Counted from the first letter of the stretch, positions 8,333-19,402 are shown. The stretch is DNA of 23,971 nt from Haplomitrium mnioides (GCA_049999725.1 JBNGIS010035715.1:1-23971); one strand, 5' to 3'. Numbers and translations: made by a program. Notes: generated from the sequence alone by a model not told the origin.

Positions 8333-11300
8333 ATGGATTTTATGATTTTTATATTCACCATTTTGGTGGCAACAATTCTTCTGCTGTTGGTTCTCTGGAG
8401 TCGGAATGGACATAGAAACTCTCGTACAACACAGCAGGTGCCATTTTCACCTTTGTGGTTCCCAACTTAGTCTTGGCGATCGAGGAACTCCACAACTAGC
8501 CAATGCCTCCATCAGTTACTTACATCTGGATGCTTCTGTTGTTATCCTTAGAAGCCAGTAGAATCAGACATTGTTTCTGAAGTTGCAACAATCAGGGAAA
8601 GGTCAGTGGGTACCAGGCGGATGCGACACCGCCATCCAACTTCAGCTTCGACTTCTTCATCCTTAGCTATATCTGGTATTTTTCTCACCTTCCATGGAAT
8701 TAATTTTCATGATATTAATGTCTTGATCTCTTCCAAAATATGGGAATTAGCCTGATAGCATAGGTTGCAACAAAATTAAGTTTGAATTCTTTGTGGAGTG
8801 CTAGGTGTCATCATGACTGAGTTTTCCTGTTACTTCCAGAAAGTGGCAGAAACTCAGTACGAAGATTCATCAGGACCTGCTGTCGGTAGCTGACGACACC
8901 AGCAGCAAGTTGTGGCAGCTTGTCACTGCTACACATGATGAGGCTGAATAGTCTGAAACTTTGTGTCTGACACCACATTGTGAAGGCTGCACTCTATGTG
9001 TTGCGCAGTTGTGATGTGTGTAGGTTTTTCCTAGACTATTGCAGCTTCCATTTATTTGTTTTTGTGGTTAGTTTTACTCTCCGCAACTTCATAACTATAT
9101 ATACTAGGGCTTAGAATGCCCCAATCACTAACCTTTCAGCAGACCTCTCCGAGAGTTATTCTCTTGGATGTCTGCTTCACAAGATCAAACTAAAGTGAAA
9201 GTTTTGATTCTTGGTGGAGTGCTAGGCATCATCATGACTGAGTTTTCCTGTTGCTTCCAGAAAGTGGTAGAAACTCAGTACGAAGATTCATCAGGACCTG
9301 CTGTCGTGAACTGAGGAAACCAGTTGGAAGTTGTGGCAGCTTGTCACTGCTACACATGTTGAGGCTGAATAGTCTGAAACTTTGTATTTGACTCCACATT
9401 GTGAAGGCTGCACTCCATGTGTTGCTCAGTTGTGATGTGTAGGTTTTTCCTAGACTATTGCAGCTTCCATTTATTTGTTTTTGTGGTTAGTTTTACTCTC
9501 CACAACTTCATATCTATATAAAGTGAAAGGAATGATGTCGCAAGCTGATGATTGAGAGTTGACAGATTTTGATTAGTTTTGATTCTTGGTGGAGTGCTAG
9601 GCATCATCATGACTCAGTTTTCCTGTTACTTCCGGAAAGTGGCAGAAACTCAGTCTGAAAATAGATCAGAACCTGTTGTTCGGAACTGACAAAACCAGCA
9701 GGAAGTTGTGGCAGCTTGTCACTGCTACACATGATGAGGCTGAATAGTCTGAAACTTTGTGTCTGACACCACATTGTGAAGGCTGCACTCTGTTGCACAG
9801 TTGTGATGTGTGTAGGTTATTTCCTAGACTATTGCAGCTTCCATTTATTTGTTTTTGTGGTCAGTTTTACTCTCCACAACTTCATAATGATATTATTGAG
9901 TGACTTTAGCGGATGCTCTGCATCCAAGTATTCACCAGTGATGTGCTTCGTGTGCTATGTTCAGGGTGCAGAAGGTCCCAATCACTAACCTTTCAGCAGA
10001 CCTCTCTGAGAGTTATTTTCTTGGATGTCTGCTTCACAAACTAAAGTGAAAAGAATGATGTTGCAAGCCAATGCTTGAGAGTTGACAGATTTTGATTAGT
10101 TTGGATTCTCAGTGGAGTGTGAGGCGTCATCATGACTGAGTTTTCCCAGTACTTCCAGAAAGTGGCAGAAACTCAATATGATGAATGATCAGGACCTGCC
10201 GTCAAACCAGCAGAAAGTTGTGGCAGCTTGTCACTGTGACACATGATGAGGCTGAATAGTCTGAAACTTTGTGTTTGACACCACATAGTGAAGGCTGCAC
10301 TCTGTGTGTTGCACAGTTGTGATGTGTGTAGGCTATTTCCTAGACTATTGCAGCTTCCATTTATTTGTTTTTTGTGGTTAGTTTTACTCTCCACAACTTC
10401 ATAACTAAATAAATATTTGAGATGAAACAAAAGTTGCAATTCAAGCTCGATAGGTGGGTGGGTCTTCAAAGCTGACATGACTGGAATCTGGGAACATATC
10501 CATTGCTAAGGTAGAACTTATTGTGTGTATGCTGCACTCCAAGATATAGTGTACACTGGAATCTCTGAATTAGGTTCGTAACTGTAATTGCTTAAACTGT
10601 TAGGTAGACCCAACGTTGTTCAATTCCTTCCAAAGGATGTGAGATTTGGTGGCTTACCTTCCAAAGTATGGAAAGTTCTTAATTATTTTATTTGTTTCTT
10701 TTATACGCATAGGCTAAATTGTCTGCAACTACACAGAATGAAATGCATAGGTGAGAAAAGCAGAAAACATATTACATTTTTTGATTCTGGATCTTATCAT
10801 GACTTGTAAGATTGATTGTCAGTGGAGGTTACCTTTAAATATCTGGTTATTTGATTTTATAGGATTTGAGTTTTCGTTGCTTACCTGTGTACTGATCTGT
10901 ATTATGAACTTGATACACTTGGAGCCTTAAACTTAAATGAGATCTGACATTTCCTCTAGTTGCTGTCAGAATACAATGAAGAGCAAGAAGATGAGGACGA
11001 ACAAGAAGAAGAAGAAGAAGTGTTCGATGCTTCATATTACACTGCAAAAACCAACAGGAAGAAACATGAGAAAAAACTTCAGAAAGAGTCACGCAAGCAG
11101 GTTGTTGTTTGCACCAAATTGCATTATTTCCCATGTTGTGAAAGTTTGCAAACTCATCTTTTACTTAGGCTGGTTAGGTGTATGCTGTTGATGCTTGTTA
11201 TGTGGCCTTCTTAAAGGTGCACCACAAGCTTGAAATATCATGAGGTAGCTAACTAATAGTGTCCTTAGTTAGGCTTGGGTGGGTTTAGTTGGTTAACTTA

Positions 11301-12474
11301 TTCTCTGGATAATCTTGTAATTTGTAGGTAGAAGCTGCAGCACGTGATAGTCGAAGAGAAAAGATGGACAAGCAGGCAGGGTTAAGGAGACAAAAGGATG
11401 AAGCACGTGAAGCTGAGGAGCTCCGGAAGGCAAAGACCTCATTAATTCTTATGTTTTGTGTACCCTGCCTAATATGTCCCATTGCTGGAGGAATTCATGC
11501 AATGCCTCCACTTTTTAACAAACCAGTTGTCATGTGACAGGAAGAGGCTGCCAAAGCACAGAAGGTCAAAGAAGAAGCAGCTGCAAATGCCTTATTTGAC
11601 AAATGGAAGGAGAGCTTCTCTGTTGAGAATGAGGGCACAAATGAGATTGATGTGGAGGGGGGAAGTCAGGGTCTTCTCAATGATTTTGTTCAGTACATCA
11701 AGGTGAGTCGTTTAGATTCATACGAGTCTTCAATCCACCATTGTCTGCATTGACAAACATGTTTGTTTGTCAGCAATGCTTAGGATTGTTGAACAGTAGC
11801 ATCTCTGAATTGTTGGGTGCTTGTGGCAGAACCATAAATGTGTTGCATTGGAAGACCTGGCTGGAGAGTTTAATCTTCGGACCCAGGTATTCAATAAATT
11901 CTGACTATTGGGCTTCAACATCTGTTCCTGTGTTGCTAAGACCTAACGACTTTGTTTCACTTACTGTTTTGCAGGACTGTATCAATCGAGTTCTGGCACT
12001 TGAGCAGATGGGTAAGACTATAATTAGTTCCCAAAATATGAAGTATATCTTGTCTAATGTGGGTTGTTGTATTTGCTACTTAATATAAATAGCAACCTGG
12101 GTGACAAAGATGGAGTTTAGGTGGAAAACTAGAGTGGGAGAGAATCTCATTGGTTTCTTAAACCTTCAACATTTCTGGCAAAACCTATCCCCTTGAAGTC
12201 TAGAAACATAGAAGATGCTACTGATTGCATTTTTTTTGCAGGCCGAATATCAGGTGTTATGGATGATAGGGGGAAATTTATTTACATTTCTCCTGAGGAG
12301 ATGAAGGCTGTGGCAGATTACATCAAAAGACTTGGACGAGTTAGCATAGCTCATTTGGCAAGCAAGTCAAACGAGTTCATTGACTTGGAACTGAAATCCT
12401 TTGCATCTGACCTCGCTAGTGAGAAAAATGACCCATTTTTGGAAAGTAATATTACTCCAATCTTAGTGGCCTAG
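8333..12474 (+). CDS. DDRGK1: DDRGK domain-containing protein 1 (UFBP1), eight exons
   Basis: Coding exons: 8333-8437, 8552-8675, 10970-11100, 11328-11429, 11541-11702, 11830-11886, 11975-12011, 12242-12474. All phases agree and give 316 residues, close to the ~300-315 usual for the family. Residues 3-22 form a membrane anchor ([12 protein letters not shown] start), then a basic RRMRHRHP stretch, an acidic run (about 77-93) and a charged coiled coil (about 100-175). A C-terminal winged-helix-like domain follows: [24 protein letters not shown], then the signature [17 protein letters not shown] and [10 protein letters not shown]. In the family this ER-anchored protein works with UFL1 and CDK5RAP3 to attach UFM1 to ribosomes and other ER substrates. 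The signature lysine (K251 here) corresponds to the main UFM1 acceptor reported in the human protein (K267). Introns are GT-AG except intron 4, apparently GC-AG. The exon 1 donor (CAG/GTGCCA) is the weakest call. The C-terminal ~25 residues are lineage-specific. Confidence 0.93.
8781..10407 (+). repeat. Four tandem repeats inside DDRGK1 intron 2
   Basis: Four copies of a ~310 bp core lie at about 8781-9096, 9202-9516, 9577-9888 and 10100-10407. Each begins near GATTC, then TGGAGTG and CATCATGACT, and contains CAGCTTGTCACTG, GAGGCTGAATAGTCTGAAAC, TGAAGGCTGCACTC, CTAGACTATTGCAGCTTCCA and CTCTCCACAACTTCATA. The linkers vary: CAATCACTAACCTTTCAGCA occurs after copies 1 and 3 but not 2, and GAGAGTTGACAGATTTTGAT after copies 2 and 3. 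They account for most of the 2.3 kb intron. Minus-strand open frames here are by-products of the repeat and have no domain. Confidence 0.92.
11430..11540 (+). other. DDRGK1 intron 4 with a GC donor
   Basis: No GT donor fits the end of exon 4. AAG/GCAAAG at 11427-11435 resembles the GC-donor consensus, and the acceptor is GTGACAG/GAAGAG at 11534-11546. Using it, the protein continues EELRK then [12 protein letters not shown]. The spacing matches the coiled coil of plant homologues as I recall them. Without splicing the frame runs into TGA at about 11535. Confidence 0.75.
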
Positions 12475-13840
12475 CAGCATTCCTTTAGACTTTTACGGTT
12501 TGAGTCACTGGTGTGTTGTACATGTTGTCATAGTTGGGTTGGTGAGGGTCTCTGCCCTTTGATACAAAATAGCACAGGTGCATTACAGTTGATTTTTTGT
12601 CATACTCATGCCGCAGACAGTTGTGGAAAGTGGTACGGTTTCTTTAGAAATCATCCTAGACACTACATGTAAGAGCAGAATGGTGGGTTGAAATTGTAGT
12701 AAGGATGTGAGACCATGGACAAGACGTCACTTAGGTGAGTATTTCTACTAGTATGAAAGTGGTAGTTATATATTAGCAAAGTGATACTGGCCCTTATTTG
12801 AACTTGCTCCTGCCTTGGAATGTTGATGTGAACGGTCTAGCATGCAGTCCTGTAAGCAGTATCTTTCCCAACTATATAATGGATAGTGTACTGAAGACAA
12901 CACCGCCAGTGTGTACATGATTGTTGTACTCTAAAGCTTTAGTGCCAAGATGGCTGCTTTGTGAGATCCATCTTGGTAAACCCCAAGGGGATTTTACATA
13001 CTTCCAAGATGTGTATATGTGTTGCAGTGCAAAGGTGTGTTTTCTGACTGGCATTTCTTTGTCGTGAGACATCTGAATGAGATTGAGAGTACAATATGAT
13101 CTGGCTGAGCTCATAGGAGCTCTACATTGATCAGCAGCAGATTCCAGAAGGGACTTCTTCTTCACATCCTGTCTATACATAATGCCTCTCTCAATCTGTG
13201 TATTATTTTTGCATAAAGTAACTCCAGATAGTAACAACCCTTTAACAATGTCCTCATCCATGAATTGGAACAAAGTAGCCTGCCTTATACTAATGAAGTA
13301 TGTGAAAATGCACTACCTCTTCATGTTTATTATCGGTTCTTTCACTACAGAAAGAATGCAGTTTGTGTCTATCAAACCATGAGGTAAGAGAAAAGACATG
13401 GTAAGTACTATTTTGTCATGTAGATCCTACAACAAAGATCAATAATTTTTTTTTCTAGCTAACACACAACTCAAGATCAGCATTTTATTTTCTTCTAGCT
13501 AGCTAACACTTATAATTGAGGAACTTTTGTTTGAGTAACTTTTGTACTCACTACTTCACGAAAAAGTACTTGCAAACATGTTGACTTTGCATATATCAAA
13601 AAAGAATGCAAATATATAGCAATAATATACTAAGACATTGAATTTAATCAAGATTCATCAACAAGGCTTGCATGGCTTTCTCATCACAATTTCATGATCT
13701 TCACTAGATCTACTTAATTTAAAAAAACGTTCTCACGTGTATAGGCCAAAATTTGAAACAACTAAGTATATGTCAAATTGGCAACCTTTATTAAAGTAGA
13801 CGACAATATGGCAGCTTTCATTGAGCATTCAAGTTAGTGC
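12475..13840. other. 3' flank of DDRGK1, no further gene supported
   Basis: The first few hundred bases should be the 3' UTR; I see no canonical AATAAA close to the stop, so the end of the transcript is unknown. A 133-codon open frame on the minus strand (12872-13273) has no domain or motif that I recognise and no visible splicing or start context to back it. From about 13400 onward the DNA becomes AT-rich and repetitive. Confidence 0.5.
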
Positions 13841-14089
13841 ACTGATGAGTATTCAAGCTTCTACGATGAGATTCAAGATGTTGTACCAATTTTGCACCAA
13901 TTTTTTGCTTTAAGTTCATTATTGTTGCACCAATATCTCATCTTGGTTCCTTCTTCCAAAGCAAGCTCAAAGAGCTTCTTCTTTTTGCTTATTTAGTGAG
14001 TCATTGCTCTTTACTTTGTGCAATTTTCTTGCATCATTTGGCGAAGCATATTTATGGCTCTTTGTTAATGATTTGGGTTTAGGGTATCT

Positions 14090-14960
14090 CTTTAAGTAGA
14101 GTGCATTTTGTGCAATTATCCTCCTAACTTTGAAATTGCACAAATAGGTTTCTTATTGAGTAGATTTTAAACGTCTATAAGTCACCTTTGAGTGAACAAT
14201 TTTCAAGTCAATGAGCTGTAAAATTGGCTTCTACTTTGAGCCTCTTCACTAGTTTCTTCTTCTCACATACGTTGGCAAAGTTCTTATGAATAGAGCTGAT
14301 TCAATTTTTTTGTAGTTTTTTGTTTCACATGAAACTTTGCAATGTAGAAGGGTATGCAAGTGTACAATGGGTGTGGAGACTTGCACCCTATGTTCTATTT
14401 TATGCAACTACCCTCTCAACATTGCTTAATCTTCACCTCACACAACTAGATTTCTTATCGAGTAGATTTTAAGCCTTGTCAAGTGACCTTCGTGTTAGTA
14501 TTTTTCAATTGCATAACTACAAAATCAGCTTTTTATAATCTTAAATTTGACTTTTCATATGCTTCTTACAACTTTTCTTTGTATCACTGGTAGTTACTTC
14601 TTCCCACTTAGGTTTGTAGAGCTCTTTTCAATGGAGCTCATTTGTTTTCTCAATTTATCTTTAATTTAATTTTTTTTCTCAAACATACAATTTAATTTGT
14701 TGCTTCAAGCACCGTCATCTTCATAATTCAATTTTTTGGTTGACCTCTATTACGCACCAAGAGGTTTTTTATCAAGCAGATTTTGAGCCTCTCCAAGTCA
14801 CTTTCATCAATTTTTTTTCTTATCTATTGCTTTCTTCCATCTTTTGTTGAAGCACATTTTTGTTTGCTTCTTCGAATGTAAGTTTGCATAGCTCTTATCA
14901 ATTGAGTTGAAGCATATTTTTGGTATCTTCTTCTCATGTAGGTTTGTAGAGCTCTTTTTA
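14090..14960 (+). repeat. Diverged copies of the 900-1530 repeat family
   Basis: Segments at about 14150-14240, 14447-14535 and 14760-14815 carry the pattern TTTCTTATYGAGTAGATTTT, then a CCTTTGAGTGA-like or CCTTCGTG block, then GAGCTGTAAAAT or a decayed form. This parallels 1400-1523. Another shared pattern, GGTTTGTAGAGCTCTTTT, lies at about 14611 and 14940, with weaker forms at 14270 and 14885. The copies are poorer in C and G than the 5' copy, as expected for older, deaminated repeats. No coding potential. Confidence 0.6.
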
Positions 14961-14984
14961 AAACAAGTAAAAAAAAACACAAAG

Positions 14985-16085
14985 ATTTTTCCAAAAAAAC
15001 AAAATTCAATTTTATTTTATTTTATTTTTATTTTTTTTGCATTTCCAACGAGTTCATTTGATGGAAATAGAATATTTGCATTTAAACTCTAATGAAGTTC
15101 TTTGGTTATTGTAAAAATATTGAAAACATCAAATTCAATCAAAAATAGCAAAATTTTTTTTTAATATGAACTTGTGATATGGTTGGAGATTACTCCAATG
15201 CCGCAAAATTCCAACAATTTTTAAAATTAATATATTTTCAAATTAAAATAGTGGTTTGGACTTCATGTGCACATAGACATATTGCCACTATAAGTCACAT
15301 ATAGTAAAAGTAAACAAAAAACTTTTGCTAGAGCCTAGCTAGGATTTGAGGTTCTAATTCAGAGTCTTGAGGAACAAAAGCTTTACTAGCTCGAGCACAC
15401 AATGGGTTCTGAGTTTCGCTTTAGAGTCCATACACATATGAGGTTTTGAGTTCCGCTTTGGAGTCCATGCACGCAAGGAGCTCCATCAATATATATAGGG
15501 TTTTGAGTTTTGTTTTGAAGTCTATACACACACAAGCTTCATCAGTCCAAACACAAAAGAGGTTCCCAGTTTTGCTTTGGCGCCATTGCGAGTATAGGTT
15601 TCAGTAGTCTCTACATATATAGGCTTTATTAATCCATGCATTCACAATGTTCTAAGTTTTTCTTTGCAACTCCTACATGTACAAGCTTCATCAATCTAAG
15701 CATATAGAGGATTCCGAGTTCCGCTTAGGAGTCCAAGCACGTATGGGGTTCCGAGTTCCTCTACAAAGTCCATGCACACATAGGCTTCAGTATTCCATAA
15801 ACACATGAGCTTCAGTAGTCCATGAGTGCATAGGGTTTGAGTTCTACTTCAAAATCCATGGACGCATAAGGTTAAGTAGTTCATGCATATAAAGGCTTCT
15901 CAGCAATGAGTTGGAAATGAACATAGGAATATTTTTGATCTTGAATAATTTGATGAATAAAATGAAGTTTATGAGTTTTATGTTAAGTAACTTGATCAAT
16001 GTTAAGAATTAATGAACCATGATGAACACTAAAGATGATTAAAAAATTAGAAACATTTTGGATTTTATATAGAATTCGGCATTTT
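14985..16085 (+). repeat. Large duplicated block, copy A
   Basis: The block begins with TTTTTCCAAAAAAAC and ends near TTTGGATTTTATATAGAA. Matching landmarks recur in the same order in 16592-18035: AATTCAATCAAAA (15142 / 16711), ATATGAACTTGTG versus ATATAAACTTGTA (15166 / 16740), TTTTCAAATTAAA (15234 / 16909), CATGTGCACATAGACAT versus CATGTGGGCATAAACAT, a motif array, then TTTGATCTTGAATAATTTGA versus TTTGATCTTGAATAGTTTGA. A short TTTTA microsatellite sits at about 15010-15035. No coding sequence is seen. Confidence 0.75.
15343..15900 (+). repeat. Degenerate short-period motif array (copy A)
   Basis: A motif close to GTCCATGCACGCATAGG recurs about 15 times. Successive copies are mostly about 25 or 37 bp apart, depending on which spacer follows: a short GCTTCAGTA-type spacer or a longer TTCCGAGTTCCGCTTTGGA-type spacer. 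The array has no coding sense in any frame and is not a CRISPR: repeats are degenerate, spacers are repetitive and the host is a plant. Confidence 0.8.
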
Positions 16086-16591
16086 TCCTTGAAGAGTTTA
16101 TGCAAGCATAAAAGGAAAATTAGAAAACAAAAAAGACAACAACTCTCTTGAGAGCTTCAAGTCTATTGTGCACAAAGAGTCTTGGTTACGTAAAGGATTA
16201 TGCGTAAGAGGAAAATTGTAAAAACAAGAGTAGAAAAGAACATATCTCTTGTGTATATATGGATACAAACAACAACAACAAATCTCATGTGCACATAGAG
16301 TCTCATGCACGCATGAGTCTCCTACGTTTTAGAATATTTGCAATAGTAAGAGAACAAATCCCGTGTATGCGTTGAGTTACTTGCACACATAGGGTTACAA
16401 ACTAAAAAACAAGCTTTCTAATAATATGAGAACAAAAGAGTAAACAAGTTTCTTGCTTTTGTAAAATCTCACACATATATAAGGTAATAAACAACCATAA
16501 TAATGAACTAGAATTGTACCACTTAGAATAGGAACAATTTTATTTTTTCTTGCAAAAAAATGGTGAACTAGATTCAAAACAAGCGAAAATA
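16086..16591. other. AT-rich DNA between the two large blocks
   Basis: About 500 bp of A-rich sequence. It contains a few isolated motif-like words (TCATGCACGCATGAGTCTC at about 16303, TGTGCACATAGAGTCTC at about 16288) that resemble the neighbouring arrays. No gene is seen; two short minus-strand open frames carry only hydrophobic low-complexity sequence. Confidence 0.5.
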
Positions 16592-18035
16592 TGGGTGTTT
16601 CCAAAAAAACATTTCCTAAAGTTTTTGGTTAGTTTGATAGAAATGAAATATTCATGTAAGTTGTAGTGAAATTCTTAGTTTTTTTGGTGAAAATAATGAA
16701 AAGATCAATTCAATCAAAAGACCAAAAGTGTGTTTTTTCATATAAACTTGTAGTGTAGTTAGAGAGTATTCCAACGATTTTCAAAATTAGTACATTACAG
16801 CGAATATTCAAACAATTTTTAAAATTAGTACATTACAAACAATTCGAATATTCTTTAACTACATTAGCAAAATTCAAACAATTTTCAAAATTAGTACATT
16901 TTCAAATTAAATTTGTAGCTCAAATTTCATGTGGGCATAAACATGTTGTCATTATAAATTAATTATTTGAAAAATAAATAGAAACTTTGTGGTAGAGCTC
17001 AAGCATGCCAAGGCTTTAGGATATCGGTTTGGAGTCCAATGACACACAAGCTTCATTAGTCCAAACTCACTAGGATTCTTAACTGCGCTTCAAAGTCCAT
17101 GTGTGTAGAGGATTATGGGTTTTGCTTTGGAATCTATGAGCATATAGGCTTCAATAGTTCATGTGCGGATTGGCTTTAACAATCAATGCGAGCATGGGAA
17201 TCCAAGTTGAAATTTAGAGTCCATGGGTGTATAGTGTTCAGTAGTCAAGGCGCTTAGTGAGTTATGAGTTCTACTTTAGAGTTCATACACACAAAGCTTC
17301 ATCAGTGCAAACTTACAAGGGATTCCAAGTTTTGCTTTAGTGTCCATGTACGCAATGGGTTATAAGTTTTGCTTCATAATCATTAGCGCATAGGTTTTAG
17401 TAGTAATTGTATGTAGAGGCTTCACCAGCCCAAGCACGTAGAAGATTTCAGGTTTTGCTTTAGAGTTCTTGACACATACATGCTTTGTTTATCCAAGCCA
17501 TCTAGAGATTCTTTGGTAGTAGTTGTAGAATTGCATAGCTTGTAGACATGTGTGGATTGCATAGGAGTAGGCTGAACATCTTACACCCTCTTGAGCCTCT
17601 TAAGGGGCTAGAGTGAAAATTGCAATAAAGGAGAAGAAAATTGAACTCATTGGCTGCAAACTAGAAGGAAATAAAATTGAGTGTAAGTGTAATGGTTGGG
17701 AGTAGAGTAGCACAAGATTTGGTCCCTCCTACCAAAAAGAATCCCTATAACTTTAATTCGACGCTGAAGAGGCGTGCTTACGTGTGTGGTTGACTTAGCG
17801 CCAAAGACCTTAGGTTGACAATTCCATGCACACATTGGCTTCAACAACCTAAGCACATACAAGGTTCTGAGTTCAACTTAAGAGTTCATACATGCATAGG
17901 GTTCAACAGTCCATATGTGCAAATGCTTTCAAGTAATGGGTAGGTAGGAATGAAGATAGCAATACTTTGATCTTGAATAGTTTGATGAACATCAAAAACT
18001 TGAAAAGTACTTTGGATTTTATATAGAACTTGATA
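16592..18035 (+). repeat. Large duplicated block, copy B
   Basis: Same landmark order as copy A. It is longer for two reasons. At 16770-16910 the unit ATTCAAACAATTTTCAAAAT with TAGTACATT is present three times instead of once. And the array is interrupted at about 17525-17815 by unrelated sequence. Overall similarity to copy A is modest, so the duplication is old. Confidence 0.72.
16995..17935 (+). repeat. Degenerate motif array (copy B), interrupted
   Basis: The same two motif and spacer types as at 15343-15900: GGTTTGGAGTCCAATGACAC, AGTCCATGTGTGTAGAGG and CCATGCACACATTGGCTTC are examples. The array is broken between about 17525 and 17815 by ~290 bp without the motif. That insert contains the near-palindrome AGCCTCTTAAGGGGCT (about 17594) and no recognisable gene. 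Confidence 0.72.
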
Positions 18036-18120
18036 TATAACTTAGAAATGTAAAATTGAATCAAATACATAAATAGAAATCATACTATGAACAATGCAAT
18101 ATAAAAACAACTATTAACGA

Positions 18121-18172
18121 CCGCTACTTTGAACCAGGAACTGTACTGAGTTTTTGCTTCATTTGGTGTTTG
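18121..18172 (+). repeat. Hairpin-type direct repeat, left copy
   Basis: CCGCTACTTTGAACCAGGAA and the following bases recur at 22126. This copy is degraded: the hairpin arm that should read GGTTCCTG is changed to GAGTTTTTG. Confidence 0.75.
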
Positions 18173-18339
18173 CAAAAACCAAAATTCAAATTTTAGTATA
18201 AAAAATCATTAATTTGACACCAGTAATATTTTTTGGCAAAACAACGCAATTTGTTGCATCCAAATTGCTTATTTCACGTACACATTGTATTAAAAGAAAT
18301 ATTTTTTATGAGAATTTTGTCAAAATTGCTTTCACAATT

Positions 18340-19200
18340 TCTTCTTTAAAAAGGATGAGCATCAGCGAACAGAATATATAGAAGTTCAAATGCAAATGAG
18401 GAAGAGGGCACATTTTCAAGAAGAAGAAAGTCATGTATGGTTTCCCAAACCAAAAGCATATGATGGGAGGACGGTTCCTAGTGCATATGAGAATTTCTTA
18501 TTCGATTGCTAAAAATATTTTGAGGCTATCAACATAAGAGATGATGGTTGAAGAATTATATTTGGTGCAAGTCAATTGGAGGGAATGGCAAAAACTTGGT
18601 GGAGATATCAAATTTAGCAAGCTCAACGTGGAATGGTTGCTCTAATTGCTTCTTGGCAAGAGTTCAAAGAAGCGGTGACTCTAAGATTTAGGGTTCTGAA
18701 TGCTCCAAAGGTGGCAAGAGATTGCTTGGCAAAGTTGAAGCAATTTGGTACGGTAGGGAGCTATGTAACACAATTTCAGAACATCATTATGTAAATTCCT
18801 AATATGGGTGAGAGAGAAGCTTTAGATCACTTTGTTCGAAGATTGAAGCCTTGCACTAGAATAGAAATGACAATGAGAGACCTCTCTGAGCTAGAAGAAG
18901 CAATGGGCATGGTTGAACGATGTGACTTATTGCTAGCAACTACTGAAGTTAGGCCACAACCACAATAAGCCTTACTAAATGTTTGTGTGCCACCAAATGA
19001 GGCTGTACCCATGGAGATTGATGCGGCGCAAAGAGTGGCACTCTTTGATGTGGAGCGTGAACATCTACGCCAAAGTGGAGGATGTTTTTATTGTCAACAA
19101 CTTGGTCACATGATTGCAAATTGCCTACATTGAAAAAATCAACCACACACTCTTGTTCAAGTAGCAATTGTTGAAGAAGAACATCAGAGAAATGACTGAC
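18340..19200 (+). pseudogene. Chromovirus gag with CCHC zinc knuckle
   Basis: One frame carries the whole gag with several internal stops (for example within 18505-18620, and near 18790 and 18966). Recognisable parts are VWFPKPKAYDG (about 18435), the gag core LEGMAKTWW (about 18577), SWQEFKEAVTLRF (about 18653) and the CCHC knuckle CFYCQQLGHMIANC (19083-19124), with correct CX2CX4HX4C spacing. Gag packages element RNA in virus-like particles. The stops prevent translation of a full protein. Confidence 0.88.
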
Positions 19201-19402
19201 CTAAGTAAAGATAGTTGAGTGGTTTACTAAGAGCTTGATTAGTTCTAATGGAATGAAAAGCTCGACAAGAATTAAAAGCATATTGCTTAATCTAGATGGT
19301 ATGGTTGATGAACATCCTTGTAGAATGTTGGTAGATTGTGGAAGTTTTGAAAATTTCATGTCATTACATTTTGCAAAGTGTAGTCCCCTAATGACCAAAT
19401 GA
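19201..19402 (+). pseudogene. Chromovirus aspartic protease fragment
   Basis: The sequence ILLNLDGMVDEHPCRMLVDC followed by GSFENFM (about 19279-19360) resembles a retropepsin active-site region, in which the expected motif is D-S/T-G followed by a hydrophobic phe-ile pattern. Here the position after Asp is Cys. The frame ends at TGA just before the abrupt jump into the RNase H region. Confidence 0.7.

Noticed and set aside
9607-10478. Minus-strand frames sharing a [13 protein letters not shown] peptide
   Set aside because: Both are reverse reads of the intron 2 repeat cores; the shared peptide only reflects the DNA repeat.
10937-11214. Plus-strand open frames of about 84 codons around DDRGK1 exon 3 as stand-alone genes
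   Set aside because: One is exon 3 read through into introns on both sides; the other is its frameshifted shadow.
12872-13273. 133-codon open frame on the minus strand as a gene
   Set aside because: No recognisable domain, no homologous pattern, and composition like the surrounding 3' flank. Length alone is not enough support.
15343-15900. CRISPR-like array
   Set aside because: Repeats are degenerate, the spacers are themselves repetitive, no cas genes are near, and the surroundings are plant nuclear DNA.
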